Part shown: positions 1 through 6,167 of the stretch, in pieces
How the letters are laid out: each line of letters opens with the position of its first letter
Position numbering within the stretch: the first letter of the stretch is position 1
Notes under the pieces: model-generated
The model's input: only the letters and a program-made list of their open reading frames with translations
What the model was told of the DNA's origin: nothing
The model's database searches: none
NCBI GenBank assembly: GCA_002772495.1
Contig: PCSX01000012.1
Coordinates: forward strand, 6,638 to 19,604
DNA length: 12,967 bases
DNA from: Candidatus Vogelbacteria bacterium CG22_combo_CG10-13_8_21_14_all_37_9
GTDB taxonomy: Bacteria > Patescibacteriota > Minisyncoccia > Phycocordibacterales > XYD1-FULL-46-19
Direction: 5' to 3'
Made by a program: the position numbers and the translations under genes

Positions 1-1
1 A

Positions 2-169
2 ATTTATCAAAAAGCGCTTAAGGCGATTGTTTGGAGCCCTCAGTCTGGTAAATTAGTCAATGTCGGACCGGTGATTTATGATCAAAATGCTGATAAAGCA
101 GTCTCAACAGCTAATACTAATCCAACTGTTGAAACCAAAGAGACTACGACCACTAAAACTAAGAAATAA
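2..169 (+). CDS. C-terminal end of an unrecognised protein (5' truncated by window edge)
   Basis: An open frame enters from the left edge and ends at TAA 167-169, leaving 55 visible residues. The first half reads like folded protein (IYQKALKAIVWSPQSGKLV, then NVGPVIYDQN). The last 25 or so residues are a low-complexity Thr/Lys/Asn tail ending in TTTTKTKK, which looks disordered and basic. I do not recognise the family and no domain can be assigned from this fragment. The reading frame is supported by the clear change from ordinary to tail composition and by the strong terminator hairpin just after the stop. It is probably the last gene of an upstream unit rather than co-transcribed with prmC. 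Confidence 0.6.
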   Translation: MYQKALKAIVWSPQSGKLVNVGPVIYDQNADKAVSTANTNPTVETKETTTTKTKK

Positions 170-190
170 TCTTAACTTAATTGATAGGGT

Positions 191-233
191 AAATTAAAAA
201 TCATCCAGTTGAAACTTGGGTGGTTTTTAATTT
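191..233 (+). terminator. 17-bp hairpin terminator after the first partial gene
   Basis: Arms 191-207 and 217-233 pair over 17 positions, two of them G-U wobbles, around a 9-nt loop. The core is ATCATCCA against TGGGTGGT, and the A-rich left arm and T-rich right arm give the run of T at 224-228 expected of an intrinsic terminator. It starts 22 nt after the TAA of the upstream frame. The A/T-rich outer arms mean it could work in both directions. Confidence 0.65.
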
Positions 234-263
234 AAGTAGCTTAATCTAAACAAAAGCGTTAGA

Positions 264-1037
264 GTGTTAAATTATATGTTTGTTTCTCAAAAAGAAATTG
301 ATTTATTAGCTCGAGAAAAATACTCTGGTCATAAAACTAGTGCTTTCGAGGTTGATTTAAAACGATTGGAGACAGGTGAGCCTCTAGATTATGTAATTGG
401 TTGGCGAGAGTTTTTAGGTCTTAAAATAGATTTAAGTTTTCGACCCTTGATTCCAAGGGAAGAAACAGAATTTTGGACTAAAGAAGTTTTGTCAGTGATT
501 AACCAGCGGACGGCCGAGCTCGGCCGTCCGCTGGTCGTGCTTGATTTATTCGCCGGTTCCGGTTGTATTGGTTTAGCGGTTTTAAAATATTGCCCGAGGA
601 CTAAAGTCGTCTTGGCCGATGTGGATCCAAATAGTTTGACTCAAATTCGAAAAAATCTTCGAATTAATAATCTAACAAAATTAGCTAAAGTTAGTTCCAG
701 TAATATTTTTTCTGGTCTTGCTAATCAACAATTTGATTTTATCTTAGCTAATCCACCTTATATTTCTAAACGAGGTCGGGGGAGTTTGCTTCAAACTACA
801 GTCAAAAATTACGAACCAGCCAAGGCTTTATGGGCGGGATCAGATGGTCTTAAAATTATTAAACCTTTTTTAAAACAAGCTCGTAAATATTTAAAACCAA
901 ATGGTGAAATTTATTTGGAATTTGGTTTTGGCCAAAAAACTGCTTTAAGGAAACTTTTACGAACTAATAACTATTCTAATTTTAGTTTTAAACTTGATCA
1001 ATTTAAACGCTGGCGCTGGCTAGTGATTAAAACTTAA
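264..1037 (+). CDS. prmC: Peptide chain release factor N5-glutamine methyltransferase (PrmC/HemK)
   Basis: PrmC methylates the glutamine of the GGQ motif in release factors RF1 and RF2 using S-adenosylmethionine, in the cytosol. Landmarks run in family order: GEPLDYVIGWREFLG (38-52), PREETE (64-69), SAM motif I DLFAGSGCIG (94-103), an acidic motif II near LADVD (118-121), and the catalytic NPPYIS (163-168) that holds the substrate glutamine. At 257 residues it is slightly shorter than E. coli PrmC (277), mostly because only about 37 residues precede GEPL instead of a full N-terminal helical domain. The start used is GTG 264; ATG 276 (residue 5) is an equally possible start, and neither has a Shine-Dalgarno sequence. 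Residues 80-91, just before motif I, are encoded by a GC-rich perfect palindrome with codons unlike the rest of the gene. Confidence 0.93.
   Translation: MLNYMFVSQKEIDLLAREKYSGHKTSAFEVDLKRLETGEPLDYVIGWREFLGLKIDLSFRPLIPREETEFWTKEVLSVINQRTAELGRPLVVLDLFAGSGCIGLAVLKYCPRTKVVLADVDPNSLTQIRKNLRINNLTKLAKVSSSNIFSGLANQQFDFILANPPYISKRGRGSLLQTTVKNYEPAKALWAGSDGLKIIKPFLKQARKYLKPNGEIYLEFGFGQKTALRKLLRTNNYSNFSFKLDQFKRWRWLVIKT
502..535. repeat. Perfect 34-bp GC-rich palindrome inside prmC
   Basis: Positions 502-518 are the exact reverse complement of 519-535, centred on GAGCTC, with no mismatch. The element is rich in G and C (arm contains GCGGACGGCCGAG) inside a gene otherwise made of A/T-ending codons. It is read in frame as roughly NQRTAELGRPLV, in the linker between the PREETE motif and SAM motif I. 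As RNA it would fold into a stem of about 15 bp with an AGCU loop. It resembles in concept the in-frame palindromic elements known from Rickettsia, but no sequence relationship is claimed. Confidence 0.9.
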
Positions 1038-1101
1038 GTTAAATTATTTATAATTAGTTAAATCTTAATTTGAGCATATAGAATAAGGCTATTTTTGAGT
1101 C

Positions 1102-1129
1102 TTGTTTTTTAATTTATTAATGGTATAAT
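1102..1129 (+). promoter_or_regulatory. Extended -10 promoter of the 123-residue protein
   Basis: TGGTATAAT at 1121-1129 is a perfect extended -10 (TGnTATAAT). A weak -35 candidate, TTGTTT at 1102-1107, lies 16 bp upstream. Transcription would begin near 1136, giving a leader of about 35 nt before ATG 1171. Confidence 0.65.
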
Positions 1130-1157
1130 TAAAGATAGTCATATTTGGTCCTCGAAA

Positions 1158-1166
1158 AAGGAGAGG
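1158..1166 (+). promoter_or_regulatory. Strong Shine-Dalgarno sequence
   Basis: AAGGAGAGG sits four bases before ATG 1171 and contains near-perfect anti-SD complementarity. It decides the start of the 123-residue protein and stands out because most other genes here have no recognisable ribosome binding site. Confidence 0.8.
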
Positions 1167-1170
1167 TAAA

Positions 1171-1542
1171 ATGAAAGATGAAGATGATTTTCCTCCTTTT
1201 GAGGAGAAGAATAATATTCTTTTTTTTCCTGAAAAAAATACTAGACAGGGAAGAAAGATAAATGAAGATCGGGCTCTGACTCTTTTGGTTGTCATTTCAA
1301 TTCAATCAGAGGAGATGGGGATTTCTTCTCAAAAAGGGTACATTAAGGTTGAACTTAGTGAACTCTTTAGTCAGGTAGATTTAGATTATCTCTGTGCTCA
1401 GGGATATCTGGATCATTATAATAAACAAGGGGAGGATTATTACAAAATAAGTCCCAAGGGGGCGACTTGGCTGGTCGAAGACTCAAGCCAAGATCCCTTA
1501 ATCAAACACCCTCCGGACAATATTTTTAAGTTTCCGTTCTAA
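1171..1542 (+). CDS. Hypothetical 123-residue protein, possible winged-helix fold
   Basis: I do not recognise this family. The N-terminal 30 residues are acidic and Phe-rich (MKDEDDFPPFEEKNN) and look disordered. Residues 33-103 have helix-helix-strand character; the stretch VELSELFSQVDLDYLCAQGYL followed by YYKISPKGATWL (91-101) resembles the recognition helix and wing of PadR/MarR-like winged helices, where a Tyr-Ile-(Ser/Thr)-x-Lys-Gly turn is common. That would suggest DNA binding, but the match is weak. The tail (104-123) is Pro/Phe-rich. The ATG is fixed by AAGGAGAGG at 1158-1166, the only strong Shine-Dalgarno sequence in the window. It has its own extended -10 promoter and its own terminator, so it is a single-gene transcription unit and may be well expressed or regulated. 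Confidence 0.75.
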   Translation: MKDEDDFPPFEEKNNILFFPEKNTRQGRKINEDRALTLLVVISIQSEEMGISSQKGYIKVELSELFSQVDLDYLCAQGYLDHYNKQGEDYYKISPKGATWLVEDSSQDPLIKHPPDNIFKFPF

Positions 1543-1569
1543 AATTCCAAGTTGATCGGAAGCTATTAC

Positions 1570-1605
1570 AGTCGCGCCAACACCTCGGTGTCCGCGACTT
1601 TTTTT
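1570..1605 (+). terminator. Intrinsic terminator after the 123-residue protein
   Basis: AGTCGCG (1570-1576) pairs with CGCGACT (1593-1599). Inside, ACAC (1580-1583) pairs with GTGT (1588-1591) around a CTCG loop, with a small asymmetric internal loop between the two helices. A run of seven T follows (1599-1605). It begins 28 nt after the TAA at 1540-1542 and separates this gene from enolase. Confidence 0.85.
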
Positions 1606-1699
1606 ATTTTTTGGATTATACTTAAACAGAAATGGTTCTAAGTTTCAAATATAAAAAAATTGTCGAAATTATATAAATAATAAAAAGTGGTCAGGGTAA

Positions 1700-2974
<1,275 letters not shown>

Positions 2975-2996
2975 GATATTTTACTTACAGTCCAAG

Positions 2997-3025
2997 TTGT
3001 GTTTAAGAAAATAATCAATTAGAAT
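2997..3025 (+). promoter_or_regulatory. Possible promoter of the SIMPL gene
   Basis: TTGTGT (2997-3002) and TAGAAT (3020-3025) are separated by exactly 17 bp in the enolase-SIMPL gap. The -10 matches consensus at five of six bases and the -35 only at TTG. In AT-rich DNA such matches occur by chance, so this is tentative. Confidence 0.35.
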
Positions 3026-3059
3026 TAAGATTAATTAAATTTAATAAATAAAAAATATT

Positions 3060-3890
3060 ATGTTGACCCAAGAAAAAATTAAAATAGCGGTATCGGTGGC
3101 TGGGATTGTGACTTTATTATCCTTTGCTGTTAGCGCTTTTATTTATGTTAAAGCCTACGATCGCTCGACCGTTTATTCAGCTCCTAGTATCAGTGTTTCA
3201 GGGACTGGTAAAATAATAGCTAGTCCGGATGTCGCTCGATTTAATTATTCGATTATTACTGAAAGTGGTAAAGATATTAAAAACAGTAAAATTGATAATG
3301 ATAAAAAATCAACAGCCATTGTTGATTTCTTAAAAAAACAAGGTGTGCCAGAAGAGGATATTAAAACTACTAGTTATAAGATGACCCCTCGTTATCAAAG
3401 TTATAATTGTCTTACTCCGCTTAGAGTTTCTGTTGTAGAAAAAACTTCCATAAGTAGTAATAGTCGAGCCTGTCCACCACCCACTATTGCTGGTTATACT
3501 TTTAACACTGCGGTTGAAGTGACTCTTAGAGATTTTGCTAAACAAGACCTTAATCAATTAGTTTCTGGAGTTGTTGACGCCGGAGCTAATAATGTTTCAG
3601 CTCTTCGTTTTGAATTGGCAGATCCAAGTAGTGCTCGAACTTTAGTCAAAGCCCAAGCGATTCGTAAAGCGATGGATCAAGCTAAACAATTAGCCAAGAC
3701 CGGTGGTTTTTCTTTGGGCCGTTTATTAGCCATTGATGAGCAAGGGGGCGGGGGAATTTATTATGAAAAAGCCACTTTGGGTATCGGTGGTTCTGCTGAT
3801 AGTCTTAGTTTACCAACCTCGGTTCCAACTCTCCCTGTTGGTTCTCAAGAAATTTCTATTACCGTTACTTTGCGCTATAGCTTAGATTAA
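3060..3890 (+). CDS. Membrane-anchored SIMPL (DUF541) domain protein
   Basis: A 276-residue exported protein with one N-terminal membrane segment (about 8-30, KIAVSVAGIVTLLSFAVSAF), so the body lies outside the cytoplasmic membrane. Residues 42-276 follow the SIMPL/DUF541 pattern: opening strand ISVSGTGKIIASPDVARFNYSI (43-64), the helix with KKSTAIVDFLKKQGV and the DIKTTSYKMTPRY strand, the GYTFNTAVEVTLRD strand (145-158), a KAQAIRKAMDQAKQLAKTGG helix (197-215) and a final strand ITVTLRYS. The family's role is poorly understood; E. coli YggE is linked to oxidative stress. A less typical loop at 113-143 carries Cys117 and Cys138, which could form an extracellular disulfide. The start has no Shine-Dalgarno sequence. 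It lies 85 nt after enolase. Confidence 0.88.
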   Translation: MLTQEKIKIAVSVAGIVTLLSFAVSAFIYVKAYDRSTVYSAPSISVSGTGKIIASPDVARFNYSIITESGKDIKNSKIDNDKKSTAIVDFLKKQGVPEEDIKTTSYKMTPRYQSYNCLTPLRVSVVEKTSISSNSRACPPPTIAGYTFNTAVEVTLRDFAKQDLNQLVSGVVDAGANNVSALRFELADPSSARTLVKAQAIRKAMDQAKQLAKTGGFSLGRLLAIDEQGGGGIYYEKATLGIGGSADSLSLPTSVPTLPVGSQEISITVTLRYSLD

Positions 3891-3971
3891 ATTTATTGGA
3901 GAGCAGAGTATTATTCGACCAAGTTAATATTATTTTTTATCGAAGTAATCTAAAAGTTCAACACTGATAAA

Positions 3972-4193
3972 ATGTATCTTAAAGTGCGAGTTATTCCTGA
4001 TTCTAAAGCTGATTTAATTGAAGAATTAAAAGCTGATTTATGGCGAATTTATGTTCGGGAACCAGCTGAACATAATTTAGCTAACCAGAAAGTTTTAAGT
4101 CTAGTCGCGCGCCAAAAAGGGATAAATCCCTCTTCGATTAGAATTGTTAGTGGGCACCATAGTCGGAGTAAAATTTTGTCTATAAGGGGTTAA
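3972..4193 (+). CDS. YggU/DUF167 family protein
   Basis: A 73-residue protein matching the small DUF167 (YggU) family: strand MYLKVRVIPDSKADLI at the start, the REPAEHNLANQKVLSLVARQ segment (the family's conserved G-x-A-N-x-x-(L/V) helix) at about 54-69 aa before the end, and IRIVSGHHSRSKILSI near the C-terminus, equivalent to the family's G-x-x-S-R-x-K. It is shorter than E. coli YggU (96) but includes the entire core. The molecular function of the family is not established. No Shine-Dalgarno sequence is visible; the gene sits 81 nt after the SIMPL gene and 63 nt before hpf. Confidence 0.85.
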   Translation: MYLKVRVIPDSKADLIEELKADLWRIYVREPAEHNLANQKVLSLVARQKGINPSSIRIVSGHHSRSKILSIRG

Positions 4194-4203
4194 TTTAGAT
4201 GTA

Positions 4204-4212
4204 TGTTATACT
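4204..4212 (+). promoter_or_regulatory. Extended -10 upstream of hpf
   Basis: TGTTATACT at 4204-4212 fits the extended -10 TGnTATAAT with one mismatch in the hexamer. No good -35 is present at the correct spacing, which an extended -10 can tolerate. Start would be near 4219, about 38 nt before ATG 4257. A separate promoter for a hibernation factor would make sense, since it is needed in stationary phase. Confidence 0.45.
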
Positions 4213-4256
4213 CTTATAAATGATCGCTCAATTACTAATTTTAGCTTTTAAAGCCT

Positions 4257-4622
4257 ATGATTATTAATATTAAGACTCTTGGTTTGGACTTAACGCCAGC
4301 GATTAGTGCTTATCTACAAGATAAGTTAAATTATGTTGAAAAAAGTTTTGGTAATTATGCTGAAGAAACCAAAGTTCAAGTGGAAGTAGGAAAGATTAGT
4401 AAACATCATAAATCAGGAGAAGTCTTTCGAGCGGAAATTAATGTATTTTACCGAGGTCGAAATTTACGAGCGGAAGTTTTGAATTCTGATCTTTACTTAG
4501 CAATCGAAGGAATGAAAGATAAGATTATTCAGGATGTTTATAAGTTTGAAAAAAAACAAAACTCTCTTTTTCGTCGGGGTGGTCGAACCTTGAAAGGTTT
4601 TTTACGAGGTTGGCGTCGTTAG
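4257..4622 (+). CDS. hpf: Ribosome hibernation promoting factor, short HPF/RaiA type
   Basis: HPF-family proteins bind the 30S decoding channel and silence ribosomes when growth stops. The 121-residue frame shows the beta-alpha-beta-beta-beta-alpha pattern: MIINIKTLGLDLTPAISAYLQDKLNYVEK, where the first strand is followed by the helix that begins LTPAI; strand ETKVQVEVGKISKHH; strand EVFRAEINVFYRG; strand NLRAEVLNSDLYLAIEGMKDKI with the conserved D-(L/M)-Y-x-A-I-(E/D) element; and the final helix VYKFEKKQ. A basic extension follows (FRRGGRTLKGFLRGWRR), suited to rRNA contact. It lacks the long C-terminal dimerisation domain of long HPF, so ribosome dimerisation as done by that class is not expected. 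No Shine-Dalgarno sequence. It is the last gene of the rightward group. Confidence 0.9.
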   Translation: MIINIKTLGLDLTPAISAYLQDKLNYVEKSFGNYAEETKVQVEVGKISKHHKSGEVFRAEINVFYRGRNLRAEVLNSDLYLAIEGMKDKIIQDVYKFEKKQNSLFRRGGRTLKGFLRGWRR

Positions 4623-4651
4623 AAGATTTATTGATATTAATTTATAAACTC

Positions 4652-4692
4652 CCATATGTCTGACTTATGTAAAACATAAGTCAGACATATGG
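4652..4692. repeat. Perfect 19-bp hairpin between convergent hpf and fmt
   Basis: Arms 4652-4670 and 4674-4692 are exact reverse complements (start CCATATGTCTGAC) around an AAA loop. The stem fills the 91-nt gap between the stops of hpf (+) and fmt (-), the place for a shared bidirectional terminator. However no T-run follows the stem on either strand, so it is not a canonical intrinsic terminator. A second ATATGGG at 4695-4701 repeats the end of the right arm and could pair alternatively with CCCATAT at 4651-4657. Confidence 0.8.
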
Positions 4693-4713
4693 AAATATGG
4701 GAAAAAGTAAAAA

Positions 4714-5550
4714 TTATTTAAGACCGTTTTGAAATTCAGTCCAAGTAATTTCTTTTCGGCCTTCGGGGATGACTCGGTCAATGATAAATTGATCGGCTTC
4801 TAAATGAGCTTGTTTAATAATTATCCGTAAGGGTTGTTTTTTATGATTAAGGTAAGTAAAAACTCCTGGTCGAGGGTGGAGAGCTTGGTATTTATGGTAA
4901 TTTGTTAAGCCCGAATCAGCTAAATTTATTTCACCGTCCGCTTTTAGAAATTTTCGGGTATAGGTAGCGAGAGCGTGATTTTGAACTCCGGCTTTTATTT
5001 GGCCAGTTAACCAAGTGGGAATAATTTTAGCAAATAATTGAGCTCCTAAAATAGCTAAGTGTTTTTCTAAGACTAAATAGTTAGTACCCTCTGTTAAATC
5101 AATTTTTTCTTGAGCTAAAATGGGTCCATGGTCCATTTCCGGATCAACCAACATAATAGTAACGCCAGTTTCAGTCTCACCATTTAAAAGAGCACTTTGG
5201 AGAGGGCTGGGGCCACGATAAAGGGGGAGGAGTGAGGGGTGAATATTTAAAACTTGGTGAGTAGGAATTTCAAGAATTGATTCAGGTATTATTTTTCCAT
5301 AAGAAGCGACTAAAAATAAATCCCAAGAACCAGACGAGAAAATGAAATCTTTTTTTAAGGATTCTGGTTGGAGGAGTGGGATTTTATTTTTTTGAGCCCA
5401 AATTTTGATTGGTGGGGGACTGAGAGTGAGATGACGTCCTTGGACTTGATCTGGAGTACTGATAATTAAATCCGGCTTTAAACCGGTCTTGGCTAATTCT
5501 ACCAAAACCAAAACTGAAAATTCATCGGTTCCAAAAAAAGCCCATTTCAT
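4714..5550 (-). CDS. fmt: Methionyl-tRNA formyltransferase
   Basis: Fmt transfers a formyl group from 10-formyltetrahydrofolate to initiator Met-tRNA before translation initiation. The N-terminal Rossmann domain starts MKWAFFGTDEFSV; the catalytic Asn102 and His104 lie in LNIHPSLLP and Asp140 in DPEMDHGPIL, equivalent to E. coli Asn106, His108 and Asp144. The SLLP loop, RGPSPLQSALLNG and ETGVTIM are typical. At 278 residues it is about 37 shorter than E. coli Fmt (315); the loss is in the C-terminal tRNA-binding domain (about 200-278), which keeps the DGEINL and the RALHPRPG-like LHPRPGVFTYL elements. The gene follows def by 57 nt, with a hairpin between them. There is no Shine-Dalgarno sequence, and an extended -10-like motif ends only 7 nt upstream of the ATG. 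Confidence 0.95.
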   Translation of the reverse strand: MKWAFFGTDEFSVLVLVELAKTGLKPDLIISTPDQVQGRHLTLSPPPIKIWAQKNKIPLLQPESLKKDFIFSSGSWDLFLVASYGKIIPESILEIPTHQVLNIHPSLLPLYRGPSPLQSALLNGETETGVTIMLVDPEMDHGPILAQEKIDLTEGTNYLVLEKHLAILGAQLFAKIIPTWLTGQIKAGVQNHALATYTRKFLKADGEINLADSGLTNYHKYQALHPRPGVFTYLNHKKQPLRIIIKQAHLEADQFIIDRVIPEGRKEITWTEFQNGLK

Positions 5551-5557
5551 AAGCTTT

Positions 5558-5566
5558 AATATAACA
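5558..5566 (-). promoter_or_regulatory. Possible extended -10 immediately upstream of fmt
   Basis: Read on the minus strand, 5566-5558 is TGTTATATT, an extended -10 with one hexamer mismatch. Only 7 nt separate it from ATG 5550, so a transcript from it would be leaderless. No -35 was assigned, and chance is a real possibility in such AT-rich DNA. Confidence 0.25.
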
Positions 5567-5581
5567 TAAAATTAAAATTTT

Positions 5582-5608
5582 AATTCCATAGGCCTAGCCT
5601 ATGGAATT
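5582..5608 (-). terminator. Hairpin between def and fmt, touching the def stop codon
   Basis: Arms 5582-5593 and 5597-5608 pair perfectly for 12 bp (AATTCCATAGGC in the left arm) around a 3-nt loop. On the minus strand the hairpin begins at the last base of the def TAA and is followed by AAAATTTTAATTTTAT, so the T-runs are broken by A. It could be a weak terminator or processing site that lowers fmt relative to def. Confidence 0.5.
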
Positions 5609-6120
5609 TAGTCAACTTTGATTAAATTTTTAGCTTTATCAATAAACAAGATGCCGTTTAAGTGATCAATCTCGTGTTGAAAGATTTGAGCTAAAAGGCC
5701 TGAGCCACTATAAGAAATCTTTTGACCATTTTCGTTATAAGCTTCCACTTGGGCTTTTTCTGATCGTTCAATTTTTCCAAAAACCCCTTGGACGGAGAGA
5801 CAGCCTTCTTCTAGTTTTTTCTTTTTCTTTGATAGTTTAATTAAAACTGGATTGATGAAGACTAAATCTTGAGTTTTTAATTTAGCAGGTAGAGTTTTAG
5901 ATTCATCTCCAAAAATCCGTTTAGAGACAATAAAAATTCTTAAAGAAACACCAATTTGGGGAGCAGCCAAAGCGGCCCCATCTTCTCTTTCGGCTAAAAC
6001 CGTCTTCATTTTAGTTAGAAGATGTTTGATTTTAGTTTGGCTGATCTGTTCTAAAGGTACTTCCTTGGCGATAGCCCGGAGTAGACGCTGATCTTTCTGA
6101 ATAATAGGATTTTTTGCCAT
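5608..6120 (-). CDS. def: Peptide deformylase
   Basis: Peptide deformylase is the Fe2+-type metalloenzyme that removes the formyl group from the first methionine of new proteins. Motif II EGCLSV (105-110, metal ligand Cys107) and motif III HEIDHL (149-154, ligands His149 and His153, catalytic Glu150) are intact. Motif I is GAALAAPQIG (48-57): the usual pattern is G-x-G-x-A-A-P-Q, so the second glycine has become Ala50 while the AAPQ with catalytic Gln55 remains. A run of Lys (98-102) lies in the loop before motif II. At 170 residues the length is normal (E. coli 169). Start ATG 6120 has no Shine-Dalgarno sequence. It lies 47 nt after priA and 57 nt before fmt. Confidence 0.96.
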   Translation of the reverse strand: MAKNPIIQKDQRLLRAIAKEVPLEQISQTKIKHLLTKMKTVLAEREDGAALAAPQIGVSLRIFIVSKRIFGDESKTLPAKLKTQDLVFINPVLIKLSKKKKKLEEGCLSVQGVFGKIERSEKAQVEAYNENGQKISYSGSGLLAQIFQHEIDHLNGILFIDKAKNLIKVD

Positions 6121-6167
6121 GGCTTTATTAGAATTTTTAATTTAGATAGTTCGATGTTTTCTGATTA

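Noticed and set aside
502..535. Palindrome in prmC as an intrinsic terminator
   Set aside because: It lies in the middle of an intact reading frame and has no T-run after it.
1089..1295. Leftward open frame of 68 residues
   Set aside because: It lies across the promoter, leader and start of the well-supported 123-residue gene and has low-complexity composition.
3330..3557. Leftward open frame of 75 residues
   Set aside because: Antisense shadow of the SIMPL gene with no family resemblance or start signal.
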